Of a DNA stretch of 64,000 bases, positions 38,364 through 47,050 are shown one piece after another (the stretch's first letter is position 1; each line of letters begins with the position of its first letter). The notes under the pieces are model-generated. The model saw nothing but the letters and a program-made list of their open reading frames with translations. It made no database searches and had not been told where the DNA came from. The DNA lies in assembly GCF_001514145.1 (NCBI RefSeq), contig NZ_KQ948662.1, positions 120,124 through 184,123 on the forward strand. The letters run 5' to 3'. The DNA is from Streptomyces canus (GTDB lineage: Bacteria > Actinomycetota > Actinomycetes > Streptomycetales > Streptomycetaceae). The translations under genes were made by a program, and so were the position numbers.

Positions 38364-39263
38364 ATGACCAATGTCGACGTACACCAGCATCTGTGGAGCC
38401 CGTCGCTGGTAGCGGCCTTGAGGGCACGCCGCGAGCCGCCGTATCTCGACGGCTGGACGCTGTATCTGGACGGCGAGCCACCCTACGGCCTCCCGCCCGC
38501 CGACCACGACGCGGCCCGGCGCGCGGAACTCGCCGCCACCGACGGCCTCGGCCTCGCGCTCGTCTCCCTCTCGGCGCCGATCGGCGTGGAGTGGCTGCCC
38601 GCGGCCGAGGCCCGGCCGCTGCTGGACGCCTATCACGAGGGCGCGGCCGCGCTCCCCGCACCGTTCGGGGCGTGGGCGGCCGCCTGTGTGCGGGACATCG
38701 ACGCCAAGGCGACGGCGGACTGCCTCGACCAGGGGTTCGCCGGCCTCCAGCTGCCCGCCGACGCCCTCGCGGACGCGGCTGGTTACGCCCGGTGCGCCCC
38801 CCTGCTCGAGCTGCTCGAAGAACGCGACCTCCCGCTGTTCGTGCACCCGGGGCCCGCGGCCGGTGGCTCGGAGGGGCCCGGGTGGTGGCCCGCGATGGTC
38901 CCCTACGTCCAGCAGATGCACGCCGCCTGGTTCGCCTTCCGCGCCTACGGCCGTCCCCGCCATCCGCGGCTGCGGGTCTGCTTCGCACTGCTGGCCGGGC
39001 TCGCCCCGCTGCACGGGGAACGGTTCGCCGCTCGCGGGGACGGCAGGACGGAACCGGACCCGTTGGTCTTCGTCGAGACCTCCTCGTACGGGCCGCGTGC
39101 CGTCGAGTCCGTCGTGCGTGCGCTGGGCGTGGACGCCGTGGTCCAGGGTTCGGACCGGCCGTACGCGGAGCCGCCGCAGCACCCCGGCCACGGGCTCGGC
39201 GGAGCGGCGGCCTACGCCTTCCGTATCGCCAACCCGCGGCGACTGCTCACCGGGAAGGAATGA
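38364..39263 (+). CDS. Amidohydrolase family protein
   Basis: The 299-residue protein starts TNVDVHQHLW, the HxH metal motif of amidohydrolase_2 (ACMSD/LigW-like) TIM barrels; other elements are FVHPG (about 160), and GSDRPYAEP with the metal Asp near the end. Such enzymes hydrolyse or decarboxylate small substrates. GGAGG precedes ATG 38364. It is 128 bases beyond the vWA gene and may form a separate transcript; its stop overlaps the convergent GNAT gene by 17 bases. Substrate unknown. Confidence 0.85.
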   Translation: MTNVDVHQHLWSPSLVAALRARREPPYLDGWTLYLDGEPPYGLPPADHDAARRAELAATDGLGLALVSLSAPIGVEWLPAAEARPLLDAYHEGAAALPAPFGAWAAACVRDIDAKATADCLDQGFAGLQLPADALADAAGYARCAPLLELLEERDLPLFVHPGPAAGGSEGPGWWPAMVPYVQQMHAAWFAFRAYGRPRHPRLRVCFALLAGLAPLHGERFAARGDGRTEPDPLVFVETSSYGPRAVESVVRALGVDAVVQGSDRPYAEPPQHPGHGLGGAAAYAFRIANPRRLLTGKE

Positions 39264-39690
39264 CAGCGCGGTGATGGGGCGCGTTCTCGACGGGAGCGCG
39301 CAGTTCCACCCGGGAGACGTCGTGGTCCCGGAACCAGGCGAGCAGGCCCCCGATGACCGTACGGCTGTGGCCGTGCCGCCGGTGGTCCGGATCGGTGACG
39401 ACTCCGATGACATGCCCGGTCCGTCCGCCGCGCGAGCCCGCTCGGGGCGGGCGTCGGTCGATGGCGCCGATGCCACAGGCGGCGAGCCCCTCGTCCTCGG
39501 CGTCCACCACCAGGACGCGCACGTCGTCCGCGGTGAGCTGCTCCCACAGCGCCACGGCCAGTGAGTCCAGCTCGTTGCCGTCGAGATCCCCTGATCGCAG
39601 AGCCTGCAGACGTACGAGCTCCACGAGGTCGTACTCCACCGCCTGCCGTACGGCCGCTGAGCTTCCGGTGCCTTGTCCCATACCGACCAC
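39247..39690 (-). CDS. GNAT-type acetyltransferase, C-terminally short
   Basis: The 147-residue protein has GNAT elements: VRQAVEYDLVELVRLQ (alpha 1), VLVVDAEDEGLAACGIGAI (beta 2-4), and acetyl-CoA loop GVVTDPDHRRHGHSRTVI (R/Q-x-x-G/H-x; about 95-112). After VELRAP the usual final helix and strand (LYRSLGF-like) are absent and replaced by VENAPHHRAVIPSR, so the protein looks truncated where the gene runs into the convergent amidohydrolase. May be inactive or a divergent member. Confidence 0.72.
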   Translation of the reverse strand: MVGMGQGTGSSAAVRQAVEYDLVELVRLQALRSGDLDGNELDSLAVALWEQLTADDVRVLVVDAEDEGLAACGIGAIDRRPPRAGSRGGRTGHVIGVVTDPDHRRHGHSRTVIGGLLAWFRDHDVSRVELRAPVENAPHHRAVIPSR

Positions 39691-39710
39691 ACTGGTGTAA
39701 TGCCCTTGTG
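39673..39710 (+). promoter_or_regulatory. Promoter of a leaderless CGNR gene
   Basis: TTGTCC (39673-39678) and TGTAAT (39696-39701) are 17 bases apart and the first codon GTG (39708) lies six bases after the -10, exactly where transcription should begin. No ribosome site is present, so the mRNA is probably leaderless. The promoter overlaps the start of the divergent GNAT gene. Confidence 0.75.
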
Positions 39711-40235
39711 CATCTCAACCCTTACGGCGAGGACCCCGTGAAGCTGGCCGCGGATCTGGCCAACCGGCGTCCGGCCGACGTCACGGACCTCGCGGACCGC
39801 TGCCTCGCCGCCGGGGTGGTGCTGGACGGCCCGGTCACCCCAGGGGACCTGGCCCGCACCGGAGAGGTCCTGGACGCATGGGAGAAGGTCGTCGACGCCG
39901 CGGACGAGGAGGAGCGCGCCGAGCTCCTCAACCGCATGCTGGCGGCGGCCGCCGCGTATCCGCGGATGACCAACCACGTGGGCACCGGCTGGCATCTGCA
40001 CTACCGCGACGAGGGCCAGTCGCTCGGCGACGTCCTGTACTCCCTGATCTCCGTGGGCACCGCCCTGCACCTGGCGGGACGCGGCATGCACCGCCTGCGG
40101 CGCTGCGAGGTGACGGAGTGCGCCGCGATCTTCGCCGACACCTCCCGCACCGGCCGGCAGCGGTACTGCTCCCCCCGCTGCGCCAACCGGGACGCGGTCC
40201 GCCGCCACCGGGCCCGCGCCGCGACCTCGGGCTAG
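39708..40235 (+). CDS. CGNR zinc-finger transcription factor
   Basis: The 175-residue protein starts MHLNPYGEDPVKLAADLAN, typical of the ABATE/CGNR family; the ligand-binding-like helical domain covers about 1-115 and the C-terminal zinc finger (about 128-170) has CEVTECAAIFADTSRTGRQRYC then CANRDAVRRHR. Four cysteines in a CxxxxC...CxxxC arrangement. Probable stress-type regulator of unknown target. GTG 39708 is the leaderless start; the upstream in-frame region reads into the GNAT gene and is not used. Confidence 0.88.
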   Translation: MHLNPYGEDPVKLAADLANRRPADVTDLADRCLAAGVVLDGPVTPGDLARTGEVLDAWEKVVDAADEEERAELLNRMLAAAAAYPRMTNHVGTGWHLHYRDEGQSLGDVLYSLISVGTALHLAGRGMHRLRRCEVTECAAIFADTSRTGRQRYCSPRCANRDAVRRHRARAATSG

Positions 40236-40269
40236 CGGACGAGGTCCGGACCAGGGACGAGTCAATTAT

Positions 40270-40331
40270 TGGCAACGGTTTTCACATACCGATCGGCAGA
40301 CCTGTTTACGACAATCATTTCCATCTAGCGT
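40270..40331 (+). promoter_or_regulatory. Promoter with two Zur-box-like palindromes
   Basis: CGACAATCATTTCCA (40309-40323) matches the actinobacterial Zur consensus TGAAAATCATTTTCA at 12 of 15 positions, and TGGCAACGGTTTTCA (40270-40284) matches 10 of 15. The stronger site lies just upstream of TAGCGT (40326-40331), the likely -10, so bound Zur would block RNA polymerase. This supports zinc as the regulated metal. Confidence 0.7.
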
Positions 40332-40364
40332 GAGGAGGCAATCAGAACCGCGCTTGGAGGATCC

Positions 40365-41306
40365 ATGTCCACGTCCCCGTCATCCCGCCGCTTGGTGCTG
40401 CTCGTCGGCGCCTCCGTCACCCTGTTGGCAGGCTGCGGCAGCTCCTCGGACTCCGGGAGCGACGGGAGCGCCTCCGCGGCCCCGGCCGCCTCGTCCAAGG
40501 TCGCCGTCGTCGCCTCCACCAACGTGTACGGCGACATCGTCTCCCGCATAGGCGCCGACAAGGTCTCCGTCACCTCGGTCATCAGCGACCCCGACCAGGA
40601 CCCGCACTCCTACGAGGCCAGCACCCAGAACCAGCTGGCCCTGTCGAAGGCGAAGGTCGTCATCGAGAACGGCGGCGGCTACGACGACTTCGTGGACCGG
40701 ATGCTCAAAAGCGCCGGCAACTCCTCCGCCGAGGTCATCAACGCGGTGAAGGTCTCCGGCCGGACCGCTCCCAAGGGCGGCGAACTCAATGAGCACGTCT
40801 GGTACGACTTCCCCACGGTCGCGAAGATCGCCGACCGTATCGCGGCCGCCCTGGGCAAGGCCGATCCCGCGAACGCCGCGACGTACACGAAGAACGCCGA
40901 CGCCTTCAAGGCCGACCTGAAGCCGCTGGAGGCCAAGGAGGCGCAGATCAAGAAGGAGCACGGCGGCAAGGCGATCGCCATCACCGAGCCCGTGCCGCTG
41001 TACATGACCGGAGCGAGCGGGCTCGTCGACAAGACGCCCACGGAGTTCAGCGAGGCCATCGAGGAGGGCGACGACGTCTCCCCCAAGGTCCTCCAGGAGA
41101 CCCTCGCCCTGTTCACCGGCAAGCAGGTCGACGCGCTGGTCTACAACGCGCAGACCTCCGGCCCGCAGACCGAGAAGTCCGAGCAGGCGGCCAAGGCGGC
41201 CGGCATCCCCGTGGTTCCGGTGACGGAGACCCTGCCGAGCGGCAAGAACTACCTCGCCTGGATGACCGGCAACGTCGACGCGCTCGCGAACGCGCTGGCC
41301 AAGTGA
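40365..41306 (+). CDS. znuA: Zinc/manganese ABC transporter binding lipoprotein
   Basis: The 313-residue lipoprotein has a signal peptide with lipobox LLAGC (Cys about residue 24) and cluster A-I metal-binding fold: DPHSYEAST (first His about 83), NEHVWYDFP (second His about 144), ITEPVPLYMTGASGL (the position of the usual third His is Glu) and the fourth region around QTSGPQTEKSEQ. So it resembles but departs from canonical ZnuA. RBS GGAGG precedes ATG 40365. First gene of a three-gene operon, overlapping the ATPase gene by four bases. Symbol given by operon homology. Confidence 0.8.
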   Translation: MSTSPSSRRLVLLVGASVTLLAGCGSSSDSGSDGSASAAPAASSKVAVVASTNVYGDIVSRIGADKVSVTSVISDPDQDPHSYEASTQNQLALSKAKVVIENGGGYDDFVDRMLKSAGNSSAEVINAVKVSGRTAPKGGELNEHVWYDFPTVAKIADRIAAALGKADPANAATYTKNADAFKADLKPLEAKEAQIKKEHGGKAIAITEPVPLYMTGASGLVDKTPTEFSEAIEEGDDVSPKVLQETLALFTGKQVDALVYNAQTSGPQTEKSEQAAKAAGIPVVPVTETLPSGKNYLAWMTGNVDALANALAK

Positions 41307-42103
41307 GTGCGGTCATCAGCCTGCGCGGGGCCGGTCTCTCCTACGGTCCGCGCACGGTCTGGAGCGACCTCGAACTCGACGTACAGCCAGGGGAGTTCAT
41401 CGCCGTGCTGGGCCCGAACGGAGCGGGCAAGACCAGCTTCGTCCGGGCCCTGCTCGGCCGGCAGCCGCTGTCCGCAGGGACGTTGACGGTCCTCGGCCGC
41501 TCTCCCCGCGAGGCCGCCCGGCACATCGGTTACGTCCCCCAGCAGGCGGCCCTGTCCGCGCAGGCGATGCTTCGCGCCCGTGACCTCGTGCGCTTCGGCA
41601 TCGACGGCCACCGTTTCGGGCCGCGCCTGCGAACAGCCGCCGTGCGCACGCGTGTTGAGGGCATCCTCGCCTCGGTGGGTGCCTCGGCGTACGCCGACGT
41701 CCCGCTCGGCCTGCTGTCGGGCGGCGAGCGGCAACGCGTCCGCATCGGGCAGGCCCTCGCGACCGACCCCCGCATCCTGCTGTGCGACGAGCCGTTGCTC
41801 TCCCTCGACCTCCACCACCAGCGCGCCGTCACCGAGTTGGTGGACGCCCGCCGCCGTTCCCACGGCACGGCGGTGGTGTTCGTGACCCACGAGATCAACC
41901 CGGTGCTCGGTCTGGTCGACCGGGTGCTGTACCTGGCGCCGGGCGGTCACCGCGTCGGCACCCCCGACGAGGTCCTCACCTCCGCGTCCCTGTCCCGGCT
42001 GTACGGCTCCCGGGTCGACGTCGTCCGTGTGCACGGCCGGGTCATGGTGGTCGGCGCCCTCGACGACCCTGCGCACCACGTGCCGGAGGAGGTCCACCCG
42101 TGA
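41303..42103 (+). CDS. znuC: Zinc/manganese ABC transporter ATPase
   Basis: The 266-residue ATPase has Walker A GPNGAGKT (about 36-43), Q-loop PQQAALS, signature LSGGERQRV (about 138), Walker B ILLCDEPLLSLD and H-loop THE. The Walker B is followed by LLSLD where GVD/GLD is usual. C-terminal about 60 residues are longer than minimal and end HHVPEEVHP. GTG start overlaps the previous stop (GTGA); its own stop overlaps the permease start. Drives import of the metal bound by the lipoprotein. Confidence 0.85.
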   Translation: MSAVISLRGAGLSYGPRTVWSDLELDVQPGEFIAVLGPNGAGKTSFVRALLGRQPLSAGTLTVLGRSPREAARHIGYVPQQAALSAQAMLRARDLVRFGIDGHRFGPRLRTAAVRTRVEGILASVGASAYADVPLGLLSGGERQRVRIGQALATDPRILLCDEPLLSLDLHHQRAVTELVDARRRSHGTAVVFVTHEINPVLGLVDRVLYLAPGGHRVGTPDEVLTSASLSRLYGSRVDVVRVHGRVMVVGALDDPAHHVPEEVHP

Positions 42104-42963
42104 GCGTCTGGCACCAGATGTTCGACTTCGAGAACTACGGCGAACTCCTCGTCCTGGTCCGCAACTCGCTCATCGCCGGCGCGGCCCTGGGCCTGGTCGG
42201 CGGCCTGGCCGGGGTGTTCGTCGCGATGCGCGACCTGCCCTTCGCGGTGCACGGCATCAGCGAACTCTCCTTCGCCGGCGCCTCCGGAGCCCTGCTGCTG
42301 GGCATGAACATCGTGGCGGGCTCGATCACCGGATCCCTCCTGGCGGCCGGCGCGATCGGTCTGCTCGGCACGCGCGCGCATGACCGCAACTCGGTGATCG
42401 GCATCCTGATGCCGTTCGGACTGGGTCTCGGGGTGCTCTTCCTCGCCCTCTACAAGGGGCGGGCGGCGAACAAGTTCGGCCTGCTCACCGGACAGATCGT
42501 CGCCGTGGACACCCCGCAGACGGCCTGGCTGCTCGTCACCTCCGCGGTGGTCCTGATCGCCCTCGCGGTGATGTGGCGCCCGCTCGCCTTCGCCAGCGCC
42601 GACCCCGACGTGGCCGAGGCCCGCGGGGTCCCGGTGCGCGGGCTCTCCTTCGCCTTCATGATCGTGCTCGGCCTGGCGGTCGCCCTGTCCGTGCAGGTGG
42701 TGGGCGCCCTGCTGGTGCTCTCCCTGCTGATCACCCCGGCCGCGGCCGCCGCCCGCGTCACCGCGTCACCGGTCCTGCTGCCCCTGCTCAGCGTGGTCTT
42801 CGCCATGACGTCGATCGAGGGCGGCATCCTGCTGGCCCTGGGCAGCAGCATCCCGATCAGCCCGTACGTCACGACGATCTCGTTCGTCCTCTACGTCGCC
42901 TGTGCCGCGGTCGGCAGATACCGGACCCGGCGCTGGGGCGCCCGGCGTACGGCCCCGGCTTGA
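42100..42963 (+). CDS. znuB: Zinc/manganese ABC transporter permease
   Basis: The 287-residue permease (ABC-3 family) has about eight transmembrane helices, with the conserved ELSFAGASGALLLG and the SVQVVGALLVLSLLITPAAAA segment typical of metal permeases. Coupled to the ATPase by GTGA. Last gene of the operon; the last 198 bases are covered on the opposite strand by the C-terminal extension of the AraC gene. Confidence 0.9.
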   Translation: MSVWHQMFDFENYGELLVLVRNSLIAGAALGLVGGLAGVFVAMRDLPFAVHGISELSFAGASGALLLGMNIVAGSITGSLLAAGAIGLLGTRAHDRNSVIGILMPFGLGLGVLFLALYKGRAANKFGLLTGQIVAVDTPQTAWLLVTSAVVLIALAVMWRPLAFASADPDVAEARGVPVRGLSFAFMIVLGLAVALSVQVVGALLVLSLLITPAAAAARVTASPVLLPLLSVVFAMTSIEGGILLALGSSIPISPYVTTISFVLYVACAAVGRYRTRRWGARRTAPA

Positions 42964-43758
42964 GCCGGGCCCGCCCTGTCCGTACCCCTCCCGTACGGCC
43001 CGCGGCGACGCGCCCAGCTCCTTGCGGCAGGCCTTGTTGAAGGCCTGCAGGTCAGGGATGCCGACGGTCGCCGCGATCGCCGGGATGGCCAGCGTGGAGG
43101 CGATGAGCAGGTGCCGGGCGCGTTCCGTGCGACGGCGCCGGATGTAGGCGACGACCGTGTGTCCGGTGTCCTCGCGGAACAGCCGGGTCAGATGGGTGTG
43201 CGAGACCCCGGCGGCGCGAGCGATGGCGGGGACGCTCAGCGGCCCGGCCAGATGCTCCTCGATATGGGCGACGGCTGTCCGCAGGGCCGGGTGCCGGGAG
43301 CCGGGACGGTTCTCGCCCGCGGCGGTCAGGCCGGTCGTGCGCCACAGCACCGTCCACAGTTCGGCGGAGGCCCGCGCCGAGGACTGCGTGCTCGCGGCGA
43401 CCGTCTGCCGCAGCAGCCCGGTCAGCACCGCCGCGTCCGTACCGGCGTCCTGCATCACCGGGACCCGGCGCCGCTCGCCGTCGCCCGGCAGCCGAAAGTG
43501 GGCGTACAGGTGCTCGCAGCGCGTGGCGTCGTAGTGGAAGTGCACCTCGGTGTCGGGCGGGACGAGGCTCACGTGCCCCGGGCGGATCGGATGCCGGGAG
43601 CCGCCCAACTCCAGGGCGCCGGAGTAGCCGTAGAGATGGAGCTGCCACAGCCGTGGAAGCCGGAACACGTCGTGCGGGCCCGCGAAACCGTGCACGCCGA
43701 CGCCCGCGTTCTCCACGTGAGGCGGCAGGTCGAGGGTGAGGTCGACGTGCTGGGTCAT
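42766..43758 (-). CDS. AraC family regulator with read-through C-terminus
   Basis: The 330-residue protein has an N-terminal cupin-like ligand domain (about 25-110; YGYSGALELGGSRHPIRPGHVSLVPP) and C-terminal paired HTH (about 165-255; LSVPAIARAAGVSHTHLTRLFREDTGH, then FNKACRKELGASPRAVR). A normal protein would stop near residue 255-265; here the frame continues 65 residues of low-complexity sequence into the antisense of the permease gene, ending at 42766. Divergent from the dioxygenase gene (70-base gap), its probable target. Confidence 0.82.
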   Translation of the reverse strand: MTQHVDLTLDLPPHVENAGVGVHGFAGPHDVFRLPRLWQLHLYGYSGALELGGSRHPIRPGHVSLVPPDTEVHFHYDATRCEHLYAHFRLPGDGERRRVPVMQDAGTDAAVLTGLLRQTVAASTQSSARASAELWTVLWRTTGLTAAGENRPGSRHPALRTAVAHIEEHLAGPLSVPAIARAAGVSHTHLTRLFREDTGHTVVAYIRRRRTERARHLLIASTLAIPAIAATVGIPDLQAFNKACRKELGASPRAVREGYGQGGPGSSRGRTPGAPAPGPVSADRGTGDVEDERDRRDVRADRDAAAQGQQDAALDRRHGEDHAEQGQQDR

Positions 43759-43828
43759 GATGGAAAATTACCAGTGGTCGCCGAATACAGCCCACTACTT
43801 CCCGGGTGACTGTTCCTACGGTTGCCGT

Positions 43829-44650
43829 ATGCCAACCACACGACAGCTGCTGAACTCCGCCCAGGTGGCGCGGTTCGTGGCCCACGGTTTCCTGCGCCTG
43901 GACGGCATCGTGCCCCGGGAGATGAACGAGGAGGCGCTCGGTGTCTTCGCCGCCGGGCTGCCCTCCGTGCCGTACGGCACTCCTGTGCCGAAGGCGTTCC
44001 CCGACGGCTCCTTCGCCCGACGGCTCGTCGAACTGCCCGCCGTCGCGGGGGCGTTGGAGAGTCTGGTGGGTCCGGATCCGACCGTCGACCACCACTTCGT
44101 GCACACCCGTGAGCCGCGCGAGGGCAGCGCCCAGCCGCTGCACGCCGACGCCGTCATCGATCTGCGGTCCGACGCCTTCGACGTCCAGCTCATGTACTAC
44201 CCGCAGGAGGTCACCGCGGAGATGGGCGGCACGCTCATCGTCCCCGGCAGCCATCTGCGCCGCACCAACGAGTCCGACACCGGCCGCTACCAGAACCTGC
44301 GCGGCCAGACCCGGCTGACCTGCCCGGCGGGCACGGTCGTGCTGCTGCACCACGGGATCTGGCACGGCGGACGGCGCAACGACAGCGACACCGTCCGCCA
44401 CATGTACAAGATCCGCTTCAACCCGACCGTGCCGCAGGTGCGGCTGTGGGACACGGCGGACCTGGACGCGCCCGCCGTCCGGGAGGAGCTGGGGCACGGT
44501 TTCCCCTGGTACGAGCAGGCCACCGGCCGGCTGGAGATCCTCAACCGGGTCAGGTGGTGGCGTGCCCTGACCAGCGATCCAACGTTCGACATCGAGTACT
44601 GGGCCACCCGCATCACCAACCGGCCCACCGCACAGAGGAGCGAGGCGTGA
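43829..44650 (+). CDS. Phytanoyl-CoA dioxygenase (PhyH) family protein
   Basis: The 273-residue protein has the 2-oxoglutarate/Fe(II) double-stranded beta-helix of PhyH enzymes: iron motif HADAVID (His about 105, Asp about 107), distal His in LLHHGIWHGGRRN (about 172-184), and an Arg in MYKIRFNPTVPQVRLWD. These enzymes hydroxylate small metabolites. Lacks a ribosome site; TACGGT seven bases upstream of the ATG suggests a leaderless mRNA. Coupled to the next gene by GTGA. Substrate unknown; the AraC gene beside it is the likely regulator. Confidence 0.88.
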   Translation: MPTTRQLLNSAQVARFVAHGFLRLDGIVPREMNEEALGVFAAGLPSVPYGTPVPKAFPDGSFARRLVELPAVAGALESLVGPDPTVDHHFVHTREPREGSAQPLHADAVIDLRSDAFDVQLMYYPQEVTAEMGGTLIVPGSHLRRTNESDTGRYQNLRGQTRLTCPAGTVVLLHHGIWHGGRRNDSDTVRHMYKIRFNPTVPQVRLWDTADLDAPAVREELGHGFPWYEQATGRLEILNRVRWWRALTSDPTFDIEYWATRITNRPTAQRSEA

Positions 44651-44934
44651 CCCACTCGAACACCCTGCGCCAGCAGGTTCTCGTCCTGTACCTGGACACC
44701 TCCGCGCTCGACTCGCGGGTCGTCGGCTGGGCCCGCTACGACGGGACGGGCACCACCCGCCCCACGACCGGGGACAGCGACGAACCGCCGTACGAGACGG
44801 GCGTCGCCGCTCTGGAAGACGGCTGGCGGCTCTTCCAGGCCGCGCAGCTCGTCCCTCCGTACCCGGGGACCGAGCACGAGACGTCGTTCCTCAAGCACGA
44901 GTTCTTCTTCGAAAAGCTCGTGAGCGGCGGATGA
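44647..44934 (+). CDS. Small conserved protein coupled to PhyH enzyme
   Basis: The 95-residue soluble protein starts VTHSNTLRQQVLVLYLDTSA and has no cysteines or membrane segment. Features: VVGWARYDGTG, ALEDGWRLFQAAQL, and a C-terminal HETSFLKHEFFFEKLVSG. No domain recognised. Its start overlaps the dioxygenase stop, so it likely acts with it. Ends 91 bases before the phosphatase gene. Confidence 0.75.
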   Translation: MTHSNTLRQQVLVLYLDTSALDSRVVGWARYDGTGTTRPTTGDSDEPPYETGVAALEDGWRLFQAAQLVPPYPGTEHETSFLKHEFFFEKLVSGG

Positions 44935-45025
44935 GACACAGCTCACAGCCTCGAAACCGCAAATATGGTCCAATACGCCGTAAGCATGACGAATCGGACT
45001 TCTGCCTCTCGAGGAATCAGACCAG

Positions 45026-46783
45026 ATGACCCATCCCCGTCTGTCCGCTCGCTCCGCCCCCTTCCTCCCCTCGGGGACGATTCGGGAGCTGTCGGAAGCG
45101 GCCCGGGCGGCGGGGACGGGGCAGGCGCCGGACGAGCTGTGGACGGCCGGCCTGTTCCTGGACGGGACACCGGCGGCCGTCGCGGTCCTGGACGCGGACC
45201 TGCGCTATCTGTACCTCAACGACACCCTGGCCAGGTTCAACGGGCTACCCGTCGAGGAGCACCTCGGCCGTCCCATGCCGGAGGTGATCCCCGGCTCCGG
45301 GCCCTCGGCGGAGCTGGCCCGCGAGGTACTCCGTACCGGACTGCCGCAGACGGTCGTGTTCGACGGCCGGGCGCCCGATGACAACGGAGACGTGCCGCGC
45401 TGGTGGCTCGGCGCCTTCCACCGGCTCGAGGGTGAGGACGGCGAGATCCTCGGTGTCGCCGCCGTCGTCATGGAGGTCACCGACGGCATCAGGCAGCGCG
45501 AGTCGCTCAGGCGGGCCCAGGAGCGTCTGGAGCTGCTGGAGGAGACCGCCGCCCGGGTCGGCGGCACGCTCGACGCGGCCGAGGCCTGCCGGGCGCTGAC
45601 CGGCCTGCTGGTGCCGCGGTTCGCCGACTACGCCGCCGTGGACGTGCTCGACCCCGAAGGCACCCGCAGGGCCCCGGCCACCCCCGTCCCGGTGCGGCTG
45701 CGGCGCATGGCGGTGGCCGCGGCGCCCGGCACGCCCGAGCTGTTCACCCCCGTGACCAGGAGCGGCGAGGTGATCTTCCACCAGGCCAGTTCATCGATGG
45801 CCCAGGTGCTGACCGGACACAAACCCGTGGTGCTCAACCGGCCCGACGACGACACCGTGCGTCTGCTCGCCCCCACGCGGCAGCGGCTGGAGCGCTACCG
45901 GGCCCTGGAGCTGCACTCCGTGGCCTATCTGCCCCTCATGGTCGGCGAGGAACCCGTCGGCGCGGTCATCGTCGGCCGCAGGGGGGACTCTCCCGAGTTC
46001 ACGCCGGACGACGCCGAGGTTCTGGAGCTGCTGACCGCGCGGGCCGCGACGGGCATCGGCCACGCCCTGCGCTACACCCACGAGCACGAGACCGCGCTGG
46101 AGATGCAGCGCGCCTTCCTGGCCACCCCGCACATACCGGGGCCCGGAGTGGAGATCGCCAGCCGCTATCTGCCCGCCGGGCGGGGTGCCGAGGTCGGCGG
46201 CGACTGGTTCGACGCCGTCGCGCTGCCCTCGGGGCGCACCCTGCTCGTGGTCGGGGACGTCATGGGGCACGGGGTGCGGGCCGCCGCGGCCATGAGTGAG
46301 TACCGCTCCCTGCTCCGTGCGCTGGCCCTGCAGGGGCTCGCTCCCGACCGGCTGCTCGCCGAGGCGGACCGTACCGCCCACGCGCTCGATCTGGACCGCG
46401 TCGCCACGTGTGTGCTGGTCCTCCTGGACCCCGCCGCCGAACTCGCCGTCCTGGCCACCGCCGGCCATGTCCCGCCCCTGCTGGTGAGGCCGGGCAGCGC
46501 CCCCGAACTCGCGAACCTGCCCGTAGGCCCTCCCCTCGGCACGGGCTTCGGCGGATACGAGAGCCGGCACTGCCCGCTGCCGCCGGGCACCCTGCTGCTG
46601 GCCTACACCGACGGGCTCGTGGAGCGGCGCGGCGAGGACATCGACACCGGCCTCGCCGCCCTCACCCACGCACCCGTCGCCGCCGGGAACGCCCTGCCGG
46701 ACATCCTGAACACCGTCCTCGGCCGGATGGCCCCGGCCAACTCGGAGGACGACGTGACGCTGCTGGCGGCCCGCACGCGGTAG
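45026..46783 (+). CDS. PAS-GAF-SpoIIE serine phosphatase
   Basis: The 585-residue cytosolic protein has a PAS domain (about 42-165; LFLDGTPAAVAVLDADLRYLYLNDTLARFNG), a coiled coil, a GAF domain (about 190-355), and a C-terminal SpoIIE/PP2C phosphatase domain (about 365-582) with metal ligands in GGDWFDA (about 391), VGDVMGHG (about 411) and DDVTLL at the end. Such phosphatases act in anti-anti-sigma or light/redox signalling. No transmembrane helix; no adjacent anti-sigma gene. Lone transcript. Confidence 0.92.
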   Translation: MTHPRLSARSAPFLPSGTIRELSEAARAAGTGQAPDELWTAGLFLDGTPAAVAVLDADLRYLYLNDTLARFNGLPVEEHLGRPMPEVIPGSGPSAELAREVLRTGLPQTVVFDGRAPDDNGDVPRWWLGAFHRLEGEDGEILGVAAVVMEVTDGIRQRESLRRAQERLELLEETAARVGGTLDAAEACRALTGLLVPRFADYAAVDVLDPEGTRRAPATPVPVRLRRMAVAAAPGTPELFTPVTRSGEVIFHQASSSMAQVLTGHKPVVLNRPDDDTVRLLAPTRQRLERYRALELHSVAYLPLMVGEEPVGAVIVGRRGDSPEFTPDDAEVLELLTARAATGIGHALRYTHEHETALEMQRAFLATPHIPGPGVEIASRYLPAGRGAEVGGDWFDAVALPSGRTLLVVGDVMGHGVRAAAAMSEYRSLLRALALQGLAPDRLLAEADRTAHALDLDRVATCVLVLLDPAAELAVLATAGHVPPLLVRPGSAPELANLPVGPPLGTGFGGYESRHCPLPPGTLLLAYTDGLVERRGEDIDTGLAALTHAPVAAGNALPDILNTVLGRMAPANSEDDVTLLAARTR

Positions 46784-47050
46784 CGCGGCGCGACCGGTGA
46801 CGTATGAGGAGTCCCCGTGTCGCCTCGACCCTTCGACCGGAGCCCCGGAGTCCGGTTACGGCGTCATCTTCCGTCCGCTTGAGGCCAGTTGTGGCCCATA
46901 GGACTGTCTCTTCGGCATGGCGTTCAGTCAACGAGGGTCAGTCCCGAAGACGCCGCGCCCTGCCGCCGCCGTGCGCATACGGTCCCGGCATCCGGCGGAC
47001 GGGCCCGACCCACGGGCCCGCCGCGATCCGCAGGCACAAAGGGAGGCACC

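Noticed and set aside
46784..47050. Possible small gene between phosphatase and roadblock genes
   Set aside because: No ORF with a ribosome site or family resemblance; frames there are shadows. Nothing recognised in this 267-base gap.
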